Below the pieces are notes generated by a model. It made no database searches, was not told the origin of the DNA, and saw nothing but the letters and a program-made list of their open reading frames with translations. From Lachnospiraceae bacterium MC2017 (lineage in GTDB: Bacteria; Bacillota; Clostridia; Lachnospirales; Lachnospiraceae): DNA of 64,000 nt. The stretch is from contig JNJK01000007.1 in the NCBI GenBank assembly GCA_000701625.1, forward strand, positions 1-64,000, written 5' to 3'. Positions 26,511-34,939 of this stretch are shown in pieces. How positions within the stretch are numbered: the stretch's first letter is position 1; every line of letters begins with the position of its first letter. The translations under genes and the position numbers were made by a program.

Positions 26511-26589
26511 TTGACACTTTGAACCAAGTATAGGATAATTACACAAGAGCGAAACGTTTCACTTAAATGTAAATAGTGAAGCGTATCAC
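26511..26589 (+). promoter_or_regulatory. Sigma-A promoter of the ABC importer operon with two operators
   Basis: TTGACA (26511-26516), a 17-base spacer and GATAAT (26534-26539) are followed by GCGAAACGTTTCAC (26549-26562), which covers the start site, and by GTGAAGCGTATCAC (26576-26589). A leader hairpin CGAACCG/CGGTTCG (26651-26657 with 26675-26681) follows before the first permease. The arrangement is a classic repressible promoter. Confidence 0.72.
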
Positions 26590-26708
26590 CCCGGATGACT
26601 AAGAGAGATCAGAGAACGGAGAAGGTATTCTGATATATATTAACCCGGGGCGAACCGGATCTGACGGGTAAGAACGGTTCGGGAATAATAGGTATGGAGG
26701 GAAAAGAA

Positions 26709-27680
26709 GTGGAAAAATTCAAACAAAATCCAATCGTAAAAAAGCTTGGATTTAACCGGATAATCCTCTGCTGTGTATTGGTAGTGATGTACATAATGTT
26801 TTCAATACTGGTACCCGGATTTGCAGGAATGTCCCACATCATGGGAGCACTGAATTACGCGTACTTCCTTGGATTCCTGTCACTTGGAGTTACATTCGTT
26901 ATCGCCACCGGCGGTATTGATTTCTCCATAGGACCTGTAATGTTCTGCTGTGGTCTGATCTCAGGTTACTGCATGATGAGTTACGGAGTGCCGACAGGTG
27001 TTTCACTTGTGATCAGTATGCTGATAGGACTTGCATTCGGTCTTTGGAACGGCTATCTGGTAGCGTACTGGACAGTACCTCCATTCATCGTATCCATGGC
27101 ATCCATGAATATGGCAAAGGGTATCGCATCTGTATTCACAAAGACTCAGTCAGTCAGCTGGCCGAGATCCCAGGATCCGGCAGGATGGTTCAGAAATCTG
27201 GTAAAGGCAGGAAGCTTCCCTACAGGTTTTGTTCTTTTCCTGGCAGTTGCAGTAGTTTGCGCGATCATACTTAATAAGACAAAGTTTGGACGTTATGTAC
27301 TTTGCCTCGGAGACAATCGTGAAGCGGTTCGTCTTTCTGGTGTTAATACAAAGAAATGGGAAATGCTCGCTTACGCATTGTGCGGACTTCTCGTTGGAAT
27401 AGCAGCAATTTTCTTCGTTGGAGCGTATACAACAGTTCAGCCCGGATATGGCGATCAGTACAATAACGAAGCTATCGCAGGTTGTGTAATGGGCGGCACT
27501 TCAATGGCAGGCGGTTCTGCTTCCATCGCAGGTACAGTGATCGGTGTTCTCATCATTTCACTTCTGCAGGAAGGAATCCTGGCACTGAAGATGACAAAGG
27601 ACGTACAGCTCGTTATTACAGGTCTCATCGTTATCGTAGCTGTTTATGCAGACGTATCCGCAAGACGCAGAAAGAACTAA
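26709..27680 (+). CDS. ABC sugar permease 1 (RbsC/AraH family)
   Basis: A 323-residue integral membrane protein with about nine hydrophobic helices. Family motifs are 'LGVTFVIATGGIDFSIGPVM' and the C-terminal 'GGTSMAGGSASIAGTVIGVL'. It forms the channel of a ribose-type ABC importer. The GTG at 26709 is chosen: GGAGGG lies seven bases before it and overlaps the in-frame ATG at 26694, which itself lacks a ribosome site. It is followed by the ATPase after 18 bases. A second, different RbsC-type permease lies after the ATPase, so the channel is probably a heterodimer. Confidence 0.88.
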   Translation: MEKFKQNPIVKKLGFNRIILCCVLVVMYIMFSILVPGFAGMSHIMGALNYAYFLGFLSLGVTFVIATGGIDFSIGPVMFCCGLISGYCMMSYGVPTGVSLVISMLIGLAFGLWNGYLVAYWTVPPFIVSMASMNMAKGIASVFTKTQSVSWPRSQDPAGWFRNLVKAGSFPTGFVLFLAVAVVCAIILNKTKFGRYVLCLGDNREAVRLSGVNTKKWEMLAYALCGLLVGIAAIFFVGAYTTVQPGYGDQYNNEAIAGCVMGGTSMAGGSASIAGTVIGVLIISLLQEGILALKMTKDVQLVITGLIVIVAVYADVSARRRKN

Positions 27681-27698
27681 AGGGAAGGAGAAAGAGAA

Positions 27699-29195
27699 AT
27701 GGGTGAAGTTATCTTAGAGATGAAAGACATCGACAAATCTTTCCCCGGAGTTCATGCACTGGATCATGTAAGCCTTGACGTAAGGGCAGGAGAAGTACAT
27801 GCACTGATGGGAGAGAACGGTGCCGGTAAATCAACACTTATGAAGGTTCTCACAGGAATCTACAAAAAAGATTCGGGTTCCATCAAATATCAGGGAAAAG
27901 AAGTTGAGTTTCATAATACAAGGGATGCACAGGCTGCAGGTATCGTAATCGTTCATCAGGAGCTGAACATGGTCGGTGACCTGACAGTTGCACAGAATAT
28001 CTTCATCGGACGAGAGCCGAGAAAAGGACTCAGGATCGATGACAAAAAAATGATCGAGGATTCAAAAGCACTTTTCGATAAGCTTCACATCGATATCAAT
28101 CCCCGTGAAAAAATGAGCCACCTGACAGTAGGTAAGCAGCAGATGTGTGAGATCGCAAAAGCAATTTCACATAATGCAAAGATAATCGTATTTGATGAGC
28201 CGTCAGCTGCTCTTACTGAGAAAGAGATTGAGGATCTGTTTGTTATCATAAGAGATCTTCGTTCTCAGGGAATGGGTATTATTTATATCTCCCACAGAAT
28301 GGATGAGATCAAGGTCATCACAGACCGTGTAACAGTCATGAGAGATGGTGGTTATGTTGGAACACTTATCACAAAAGACTGTACAAAGGAAGACATCATC
28401 AACATGATGGTTGGCCGTGTAATTTACGAAAAGCCGAAGGAACACAGCATGGTTCCGGATGATGCACCGGTAGTGCTGAAGGTTGAGCACCTTACAGCAG
28501 GAAAGATGGTTCAGGACGTATCTTTTGAACTTAGAAAGGGTGAGATCCTCGGATTTTCCGGACTTATGGGTGCCGGCCGTACTGAGACTGCCAGAGCGAT
28601 CTTTGGAGCTGATCCGAAGCAGAGCGGTGATATCTATGTAAATGGTCAGAAGGTTGAGATCAATTCTCCGGAAGATGCCGTTAAGCATGGTATCGGATAC
28701 CTCTCAGAGGACAGAAGAAGATTTGGTGTCGTAGTTGGCAAGACCATTACCGAAAACTCCACAATGGCAGCTCTTGATGAGTATATGAAGGGACCTTTCA
28801 TCGATAAGAAAAAGGAACTGGATATCACACAGAAGTATATCAAGGAACTGGCAACGAAAACTCCTTCTGCAGATCAGCTGGTAGTGAACCTCTCCGGTGG
28901 TAATCAGCAGAAAGTCGTAATCGCAAAGTGGCTGGTAAAGAACAGTGACATATTGATATTTGATGAGCCTACCAGAGGTATCGACGTCGGCGCGAAAAAT
29001 GAAATTTACAAGCTGATGAATAAACTGGCGCAGCAGGGCAAATCCATTATCATGATCTCCTCGGAAATGACAGAGATCTTCCGAATGAGTGACCGTATCG
29101 TGATCATGTGCGAAGGCAGAAAGACCGGAGAACTAAGAATCGAAGAGGCTACTCAGGAGCTCATTATGGATAAGGCTACACGTCAGATGGACTAA
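27699..29195 (+). CDS. ABC sugar importer ATPase with two nucleotide-binding domains (RbsA/MglA type)
   Basis: A 498-residue fused ATPase. The first domain has Walker A GENGAGKST and Walker B 'IIVFDEPSAAL'. The second has the degenerate Walker A 'GLMGAGRTETARA' usual for RbsA/MglA second domains, the signature 'LSGGNQQKV' and Walker B 'ILIFDEPTRGIDVGAK'. It powers import through the flanking permeases. It is placed between two permease genes, an order different from E. coli rbs and typical of CUT2 importers with two permease subunits. Confidence 0.95.
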   Translation: MGEVILEMKDIDKSFPGVHALDHVSLDVRAGEVHALMGENGAGKSTLMKVLTGIYKKDSGSIKYQGKEVEFHNTRDAQAAGIVIVHQELNMVGDLTVAQNIFIGREPRKGLRIDDKKMIEDSKALFDKLHIDINPREKMSHLTVGKQQMCEIAKAISHNAKIIVFDEPSAALTEKEIEDLFVIIRDLRSQGMGIIYISHRMDEIKVITDRVTVMRDGGYVGTLITKDCTKEDIINMMVGRVIYEKPKEHSMVPDDAPVVLKVEHLTAGKMVQDVSFELRKGEILGFSGLMGAGRTETARAIFGADPKQSGDIYVNGQKVEINSPEDAVKHGIGYLSEDRRRFGVVVGKTITENSTMAALDEYMKGPFIDKKKELDITQKYIKELATKTPSADQLVVNLSGGNQQKVVIAKWLVKNSDILIFDEPTRGIDVGAKNEIYKLMNKLAQQGKSIIMISSEMTEIFRMSDRIVIMCEGRKTGELRIEEATQELIMDKATRQMD

Positions 29196-29210
29196 TACTG
29201 GGAGGCTGAA

Positions 29211-30203
29211 ATGGAAAACAAGAAAAAGTTCGTACTCGAACAAAAATGGATCGTTCTGATCATTGTAATCCTGCTCTATGGATTTTTCTCCATTGTAAGT
29301 AAGGAGTTTCATAAGACTTCTACAATGGTAATGATGCTTGACTCAACTTATTATGTACTTCTCATGGCGATCGGTGTAACATTCCCGCTTATTACGGGCG
29401 GTGTTGATCTTTCTATCGGTACAGGAATGGTATGCTATGCACTGACCGGAGGTTATCTGGTAAAGTTTCTGGGATTTCCATCATGGGTAGGCATGCTGGT
29501 CGCAGTTTTGTTTGGACTGATCGTAGGTATATGGAACGGATGTCTGGTTTCTATCTTAGGACTTCCGCCATTCCTCGCAACACTTTGCTCCTGCATGATC
29601 ACAAGAGGTCTTGGATCAATGATGGCACACAACTTTGCGGTGCCGTGGCCCGGAGTTAAAGAACCCGGCGGATGGTTCCACAGGATCTTTAAGTACACTA
29701 TTGGATCCGGAAGAAAAGCAAGCAACTATCCTGTAGGTGTATTGGTACTTGCAGTAGTTATCATCATAATGATATTTGTACTGAACCATACACGTATCGG
29801 ACGTTATACGATCGCTATCGGTTCTAATAAAGAAGCAACCAGACTTTCCGGTGTTAATGTAAAGATCTATCATATCGCAGCTTATACTATTTCAGGTCTT
29901 TTTGCAGGACTTGCTTCTGTGGCTTACGCAGCAGCAGTTCCGACTATCCAGCCCGGTACAGGTGCAGGTCTTGAGCTTGATGCTATCGGTGGTGCGATAG
30001 TTGGTGGTGTATCTGCTGCAGGTGGATATGGTTCTGTAGAGGGAACACTTATTGGTGTTTTTGTTATCCAGCTCTTAAAGACAGGTCTTCCTTTCATCGG
30101 TCTGGAAGCTAACTGGCAGCAGATCATTACAGGTCTTGTTCTTATCGGAGCGGTTATCGTTGATGTTCTTAAGCAGCGCAAGGCTGCACTTGCAGGTGAT
30201 TGA
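29211..30203 (+). CDS. ABC sugar permease 2 (RbsC/AraH family)
   Basis: A 330-residue CUT2 permease with about nine to ten helices, 'LLMAIGVTFPLITGGVDLSIGTGM' and 'GGVSAAGGYGSVEGTLIGVF'. It is clearly diverged from permease 1, so this is not a recent duplication. GGGAGG precedes the ATG. It likely pairs with permease 1 and the shared ATPase. Confidence 0.93.
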   Translation: MENKKKFVLEQKWIVLIIVILLYGFFSIVSKEFHKTSTMVMMLDSTYYVLLMAIGVTFPLITGGVDLSIGTGMVCYALTGGYLVKFLGFPSWVGMLVAVLFGLIVGIWNGCLVSILGLPPFLATLCSCMITRGLGSMMAHNFAVPWPGVKEPGGWFHRIFKYTIGSGRKASNYPVGVLVLAVVIIIMIFVLNHTRIGRYTIAIGSNKEATRLSGVNVKIYHIAAYTISGLFAGLASVAYAAAVPTIQPGTGAGLELDAIGGAIVGGVSAAGGYGSVEGTLIGVFVIQLLKTGLPFIGLEANWQQIITGLVLIGAVIVDVLKQRKAALAGD

Positions 30204-30301
30204 TCCGGAGGGGATCATACTTAACTAAAGGGATATGAAGCGGCAAGAGTCGTTCATATAAATATTTTTAAGGGTTAACTCATATTAAAGGAGGAAAACA
30301 C

Positions 30302-31585
30302 ATGAAAAAGAAGGTAGTTTCCGTATTGCTTTCAGCAGCAATGGTAGCATCTCTGCTCGCAGGATGCGGCAGCTCAGGCGGATCAACAGCAGCAAGCAGC
30401 GCAGCTCCGGCAGCTAGTGAGGCAGCACCGGCAGCCAGCGAAGCAGCTCCGGCATCCGAGGCAGCTCCGGCATCCGAGGCAGCTCCGGCATCTGAGGCAG
30501 CTTCTACAGAGGCAGTTGCTGCAGGCGCTCACGCAGGAGACGAGGATAAGCTTACAGGTACAGAGTTTGAGGGTCTTACAGCAAATGATGCTTATAATTT
30601 TGCAGTAGTTGTTAAGTCTTTCCAGTCTACATACTGGCAGGCAGCTATCAAGGGTATGGACATGGCAGCAGACGAGCTCGGCGTTACATATGACGCACAG
30701 GGCCCGAACTCCGAGTCTGATATCGCTGACCAGGTTAACATGCTGAATTCCGCTATTACAGGCGGCCCTGCAGGAATCGGTCTCGCTGCATGTGATACAA
30801 CATCCGTTCTTGATTCACTTCAGGATGCTAAGGATGCTAATGTTCCGGTTGTATGTTTCGATACAGGTGTTGCTGATGCTCCTGACGGATCTGTTGTAGC
30901 TACAGTTGCTACAGACAATACTCAGGCCGGTGAAGTTGCAGCTGAGCACATGTATGAGGCAGTTAAGGATGTTATCGCTAATGCTGAGGGTCAGGTTCGT
31001 ATCGGTGAAGTTAATCAGGATGCTACAGCTCTTAACATCCAGCAGCGTGGTCTCGGATTCATCAACAAGATGATCGAGCTCGTAAAGGCTGATGGCAAGA
31101 CTGTTGCAGTTACAGGTAATGAGTTCTATGTAAACGCAGCTGAGGGTGCTGACGGTGAAGAGGCTTCCGCAGACGTTATCATCGAAGTTGCAGTTCCGGC
31201 TCAGACTACTGTTGAGCTCTGCACAACTGAGGCTTCTACAATCCTTTCTAAGGAAGATTGTATCGCTATCTTTGGTTCTAACCAGACTTCTGCTGAGGGT
31301 CTTCTCGCAGCTAACAGCAACCTGAACCTTCTTGGTTCTGATGCAGCAGGCGGAGATGTTATCGGTGTTGGTTTCGACGCTGGTTCTGTTATCAAGGGCG
31401 CTATCGCTGACGGCACAATGTATGGTGCAGTTACTCAGTCTCCTCTGATGATGGGTTACTACATGATCTACGCTCTGACAAAGGCTGCTAATGGTGATTC
31501 TGTAACTGATCTTCCTACAGATGGTTACTGGTACAATGCAGAGAACATGAACGATGCTGAGATCGCTCCTAACCTTTACGACTAA
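30302..31585 (+). CDS. Sugar-binding lipoprotein of the CUT2 importer (RbsB-like)
   Basis: A 427-residue lipoprotein. The lipobox LLAGC gives a lipidated Cys22. Residues about 23-75 are a flexible Ala/Ser/Pro/Glu linker built of repeated 'PASEAA' units, and the rest is a type I periplasmic-binding fold ('FAVVVKSFQSTYWQAAIKGMD', 'VICFDTG'-like and 'VIGVGFDAG'). It captures the sugar outside the membrane. Codons are strongly biased (GCT, GTT, AAG), suggesting high expression. AAAGGAGG precedes the ATG. The ligand is unknown; fucose or another aldose is inferred from the locus. Confidence 0.92.
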   Translation: MKKKVVSVLLSAAMVASLLAGCGSSGGSTAASSAAPAASEAAPAASEAAPASEAAPASEAAPASEAASTEAVAAGAHAGDEDKLTGTEFEGLTANDAYNFAVVVKSFQSTYWQAAIKGMDMAADELGVTYDAQGPNSESDIADQVNMLNSAITGGPAGIGLAACDTTSVLDSLQDAKDANVPVVCFDTGVADAPDGSVVATVATDNTQAGEVAAEHMYEAVKDVIANAEGQVRIGEVNQDATALNIQQRGLGFINKMIELVKADGKTVAVTGNEFYVNAAEGADGEEASADVIIEVAVPAQTTVELCTTEASTILSKEDCIAIFGSNQTSAEGLLAANSNLNLLGSDAAGGDVIGVGFDAGSVIKGAIADGTMYGAVTQSPLMMGYYMIYALTKAANGDSVTDLPTDGYWYNAENMNDAEIAPNLYD

Positions 31586-31590
31586 TCTGA

Positions 31591-31733
31591 TTATAGTGAA
31601 CGTCAAAATAAATTTGACATTCACTATAAAGGCCTCCGGCGGATGCGTCCGAATTTGACAAAGAAAATGTTGCTTCGCAACTCAAATTCGGCGCAGCAAA
31701 CGAGCAAAAGTAAGAATACTTTTGTCGTTTGCT
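31591..31733 (+). other. Three tandem hairpins in the 3' untranslated region of the binding-protein gene
   Basis: Hairpin 1 spans 31591-31629 with a 17-bp stem and one mismatch. Hairpin 2 pairs CCGAATTTGA (31649-31658) with 31682-31691 and encloses GTTGCTTCGCAAC (31669-31681). Hairpin 3 pairs 31695-31712 with 31717-31733 with one bulge. They precede the true terminator and probably stabilise the abundant rbsB-type mRNA end. Confidence 0.7.
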
Positions 31734-31770
31734 ATAGCTAAAGGGTCTACCTTAAATAAAGTCAAAAAAG

Positions 31771-31812
31771 ATCCCTTCGGTATGCAATGAATGCGCCGGA
31801 GGGATTTTTTTA
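31771..31812 (+). terminator. Intrinsic terminator of the ABC importer operon
   Basis: ATCCCTTCGG (31771-31780) pairs with CCGGAGGGAT (31796-31805, one G.U), followed by seven T's. Confidence 0.88.
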
Positions 31813-31857
31813 TGAATTTGGTACGGTCTGCGGTTCTGGCAAATGTGATCAAGTGAC

Positions 31858-32054
31858 GAAATCGGAGAGCGCTGTTTCCAACACATCCCGGTGAACCGAC
31901 ACTACGATGAGCTAACTACTAACTTCGACTACAGCACACCGAGCATTCGCTTTCAGGATCGCTCTTGCTCTGCGTGCTGAGTCTACGTAAGTAGTGGATC
32001 TCATCTGTGCGGTTCTTTACGGGATGCTTATGGAAATCAGCGCTCCCCGATTTC
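31858..32054. repeat. Long rod-like imperfect inverted repeat
   Basis: GAAATCGG (31858-31865) pairs with CCGATTTC (32047-32054). Pairing continues inward almost without a break: 31866-31890 with 32020-32045, then 'GAACCG...GATGAG' with 'CTCATC...CGGTTC', then CTACT and CAGCAC segments with GTGCTG and AGTAG near 31978-31993, to an apex around 31940-31970. There is no open frame. It adjoins the HI0074-like relic at its right end, as if it had inserted there. It may be a MITE-like or structured-RNA element. Confidence 0.7.
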
Positions 32055-32055
32055 T

Positions 32056-32166
32056 GATTTTGCGTCAGGTTCACCGAGAGAAACGTTAAAATCTGCATTT
32101 TCAGTTGGTATCATAAATGATGATCTCTGGATGGAGATGCTCAAAGTCAGGAATACATTAGCTCAT
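32056..32166 (+). pseudogene. Relic of an HI0074-type nucleotidyltransferase-partner (HEPN) gene
   Basis: Translating 32056-32166 gives 37 residues that read like the C-terminal half of the HI0074 / 'nucleotidyltransferase substrate binding' family: 'SGSPRETLKSAF' then 'DDLWMEMLKVRNTLAH'. The last part contains the RNxxxH signature of HEPN domains. In toxin-antitoxin pairs of the MNT/HEPN type this region is functional. Here there is no start, the N-terminal half is replaced by the inverted repeat, and the frame runs into the end of the convergent yhcH gene. No nucleotidyltransferase gene is nearby. This is a fragment, not a working toxin. Confidence 0.6.
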
Positions 32167-32615
32167 ATCTTGATCTTAAATACAGCTTTGGTGACGGAAA
32201 TATCTATATTTTCGGGTTTGATGCAGGGGGCGTGTGCGTCGTCGGGGAAGAAGAGCACAAACATATCTGTGTCAACGAGGAGTTGTGAGAAATTACCGGG
32301 AGCGTAGAAGTAGATATCATTCTCAGGTCTTGATTCGATCACATCGCCCTGGGTAGCTCTCGGAGCATATCCCATGATCTCTTTCCCCTTCATAACTATC
32401 TGGATATCAATATACTTATCATGAGCCTCAGGAGAAGCCACAGAAGCCTCTCTAAGTACAGGATGTTGTATCATCACATAAAACCGTCTGCCATCGATCT
32501 CAGTAGTCCCCTCCGGAAGATCATTCAGGTCGTGATCCTTCAAATAATCAAGAACATCCCTCACAGCAGGAATCTCGGAATATTGGTGTAAATTATTGAG
32601 AGTATCAATTATCAT
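32163..32615 (-). CDS. YhcH/YjgK/YiaL family protein (cupin-like, sugar anomerase type)
   Basis: A 150-residue protein with the family signatures 'HDKYIDIQIVMKGKEIMGYAP' and 'FFPDDAHAPCI', in which conserved Glu and His residues bind metal. E. coli relatives lie in sialic-acid and sugar-acid operons, and NanQ/YhcH is reported to be a sialic acid anomerase. It lies downstream of a TRAP transporter and DapA-family lyase operon, as is common for this family, but a terminator and a structured repeat separate it, and it has its own AAAGGAG site and upstream region. The likely role is processing of an acidic sugar. Confidence 0.88.
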   Translation of the reverse strand: MIIDTLNNLHQYSEIPAVRDVLDYLKDHDLNDLPEGTTEIDGRRFYVMIQHPVLREASVASPEAHDKYIDIQIVMKGKEIMGYAPRATQGDVIESRPENDIYFYAPGNFSQLLVDTDMFVLFFPDDAHAPCIKPENIDISVTKAVFKIKI

Positions 32616-32729
32616 TTTTCAAACTCCTTTCGATTTAAGCGTTCTAATAGTTCATATTGAACGTGCTATTTTTGATATTTTGATTAATTAAATGAAGTGA
32701 CTACAGCATTTAAACAATAAACTTACAAA

Positions 32730-32758
32730 ATTGCGACGTTGCGAAGCAACAAGCAATT
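32730..32758. other. Hairpin upstream of yhcH
   Basis: AATTGC...GTTGC-GAA-GCAAC...GCAATT forms a nested hairpin in the promoter-side region of yhcH. Its core GTTGCGAAGCAAC is the counterpart of GTTGCTTCGCAAC at 31669-31681. The rest of the 32616-32785 stretch is AT-rich with no gene. Confidence 0.5.
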
Positions 32759-32785
32759 ATCAATCCTTCAGCAGCCATAGAGTGA

Positions 32786-32978
32786 GTGCAGGCAGGATAA
32801 TACCTCCAGGAACAATCAGCCGGCAGCACTTAGTGAACACGTTGTCCGAATAGGAAATTTATGCGAACTGTTTGAGCCGCATTCGCGGCGAGTTTCGCAG
32901 AAATTTCCGCGTATATGAGGACAGCGCGTGAGCTTAGTGACTGTCCGAGCGTGACAGGAGGTATTATCCTGCCTGCAC
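32786..32978. repeat. Structured covarying element, copy A
   Basis: The outer stem pairs 32786-32807 with 32957-32978, 22 bp without mismatch. The interior starts GGAACAATCAGCCGGCAG and ends CTGTCCGAGCGTGACA, as in copy B at 61.9 kb. Inner stems are GTTGTCC (32841-32847) with GGACAGC (32919-32925), GGAAATTT (32853-32860) with AAATTTCC (32901-32908), and the apex GCCGC-ATTC-GCGGC (32876-32889). The stems differ from copy B yet remain complementary. It contains no reading frame. Confidence 0.85.
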
Positions 32979-33004
32979 GTCCCCCCCATCGCCACAATGA
33001 TCCA

Positions 33005-33042
33005 ACAAAAAACCTCCGCCAGACAAAGAGTCCGAACGGAGG
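33005..33042 (-). terminator. Intrinsic terminator of the DapA/TRAP operon
   Basis: On the minus strand CCTCCG (33042-33037) pairs with CGGAGG (33018-33013) and a U run follows at 33012-33006. It lies 16 bases after the dctM stop. Confidence 0.8.
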
Positions 33043-33057
33043 CCAATAAACAAAAAA

Positions 33058-34344
33058 TCAATGCACATGATTCGGCAGGAACATAACAAACTGCGGACAA
33101 TATGTCAGGAACAAAAGCAGTGCGATCATGATAAGAACCATCGGGATGATCTCCTTGATAACACCGCCGATCTTGCACTTTCCTATACCCGCAACGATAA
33201 AGAGCAGCATGCCAAAAGGCGGAGTAGAAAGACCGATCATCATGTTGAAGCAGATGATAACACCAAAATGAACGAGATCAATATTCATCGCCTTAACAAG
33301 CGGCAGGATCATCGGAACAAACACCAGCTGGATAGTAGAAACATCCATGATACAGCCAAGGAAAAGGAAAACAACATTCACAACCAGCAGGAAAAGATAT
33401 TTGTTGTCCGTAATAGAAAGAACTGCTGCAGCTATAGACTGAGAAACCTGCTCCCATGAAATGATGTAGGAGAAAAGCATCGAAGTACCTGTAAGAAGAG
33501 CAAGAGTAGCAGTGTTCGCTGCGGATTTCTGAACAACCTTCCAGAGCTTCTTAGGTCCCATAGTGCGGTAAATGCAAACAGAGATCAGGATAGCATAAGC
33601 ACTTGCAAGAGCACCGGCTTCAGTCGGAGTGCAGACACCAGTATAAATACCGCCGAGAAGGATGATAACAGTAAGAAGAGCAGGCAGCGCTTTCAGAGTA
33701 GCTACACCAAACTCCTTGCGTGTCATTACAACACCGGCAGGATAATTCCTCTTTGCGGAAATGATGTAAACATAGATCGCAAGAACAACGGCGAGGAGAA
33801 CACCAGGAACCATACCACCCATAAAGAGTTTACCGATAGAAGCACCGCTCAGCATAGCGTAGATGATCATCGGGATACTTGGAGGAAAGATAGGACCGAT
33901 AGTAGCGGAAGCCGCTGTGATGGCACTGGAAAACTCAGCATCATAGCCTTCCTTTTTCATCTGCTCGATCTCCATAGTACCGATACCGGAAGCATCTGCG
34001 ATAGCAGAGCCGGTCATGCCGGAAAAAATAAGAGAGATCAGAACGTTAACCTCAGCAGTACCACCCTTTAAGCGTCCGAGGAGACCATTACAGAAAGCAA
34101 ACATCTTATCAGTAACCTCAGACTCGTTCATAACATTAGCCATGAAAATAAAAAGCGGAGCTGCGAGCATGGTGTAATTAGAATAAGTATTACCGGTGAT
34201 TACTGTGAAAGTCTCTCCGAGATCTGTAGGACGTGCAGCCAGCAGATAAATGATGGAAGCACTCAGCATTGAAAGAGAGATCGGCATGCGGATAATAAAG
34301 CATACCGCCATAGAGGCAAATAGAAGAAGTATTGGCCAGTTCAT
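33058..34344 (-). CDS. dctM: TRAP transporter large permease (DctM family)
   Basis: A 428-residue membrane protein with about twelve helices. It shows DctM signatures: 'TNAGAPLF'-like 'MLAAPLFIFMANVMNESEVTDK', 'GMTGSAIADASGIGTMEIEQM' and 'PTEAGALASAYAIL'. It uses the Na+ or H+ gradient to import an organic acid or sugar acid delivered by the binding protein. Its start ATG overlaps the stop of dctQ by one base (ATGA-type coupling). Confidence 0.95.
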   Translation of the reverse strand: MNWPILLLFASMAVCFIIRMPISLSMLSASIIYLLAARPTDLGETFTVITGNTYSNYTMLAAPLFIFMANVMNESEVTDKMFAFCNGLLGRLKGGTAEVNVLISLIFSGMTGSAIADASGIGTMEIEQMKKEGYDAEFSSAITAASATIGPIFPPSIPMIIYAMLSGASIGKLFMGGMVPGVLLAVVLAIYVYIISAKRNYPAGVVMTRKEFGVATLKALPALLTVIILLGGIYTGVCTPTEAGALASAYAILISVCIYRTMGPKKLWKVVQKSAANTATLALLTGTSMLFSYIISWEQVSQSIAAAVLSITDNKYLFLLVVNVVFLFLGCIMDVSTIQLVFVPMILPLVKAMNIDLVHFGVIICFNMMIGLSTPPFGMLLFIVAGIGKCKIGGVIKEIIPMVLIMIALLLFLTYCPQFVMFLPNHVH

Positions 34345-34847
34345 TACGCCTTACCTCCATTCTTAAAATTTTTAACGATACGTATGCAGTTTGAAGCTGC
34401 TACGCAGATAATCTCGATGATCATAAACCAAAAAGGAGCAAAAACGATTTTATATGGAAGCTTCAGCACGCCTGTTGCGGAATTGGATTTGAGCATAGCT
34501 GAAAATCCGGGGGAAACGCAGAGAAGCAGGAGAATCGCAAGCAATGCATTGTAGAGCAGCAGGAAGAAGCTTTTTTTCGCAGGACTGACCTTGTCATAAA
34601 CAAGGGAGAAAACAACGTGTTCATCGTTACGAAGCGCACGACCAACACCAAAGAACATGGTCCACATATAACCCAGAATAGATATTTCGTAAGTCCAGGT
34701 AACCGGAACACGGAGGACGTACCTTGAAATGATAGAGATCATGAATGTTACAAAGATTACGAGAAAGGCAACGCTTGTTACACCAACCTCGAAGAAATCC
34801 AGAATTTTCATAAAGGGACTGCGTGGAGCTTTGTTTTCGGAACCCAT
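34344..34847 (-). CDS. dctQ: TRAP transporter small permease (DctQ family)
   Basis: A 167-residue protein with four transmembrane helices and the DctQ pattern 'TWTYEISILGYMWTMFFGVGRALRNDEHV'. It forms the membrane complex with the large permease. AAAGGAGG precedes the ATG, 92 bases after the binding-protein gene. Confidence 0.92.
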   Translation of the reverse strand: MGSENKAPRSPFMKILDFFEVGVTSVAFLVIFVTFMISIISRYVLRVPVTWTYEISILGYMWTMFFGVGRALRNDEHVVFSLVYDKVSPAKKSFFLLLYNALLAILLLLCVSPGFSAMLKSNSATGVLKLPYKIVFAPFWFMIIEIICVAASNCIRIVKNFKNGGKA

Positions 34848-34939
34848 TCTGGTTCCTCCTTTCTATACATAATTTTGAAAGAAGAGGCCGATATGACATC
34901 ATTGATCACATCGACCTCAAAGATCATATGTCTAATAAA

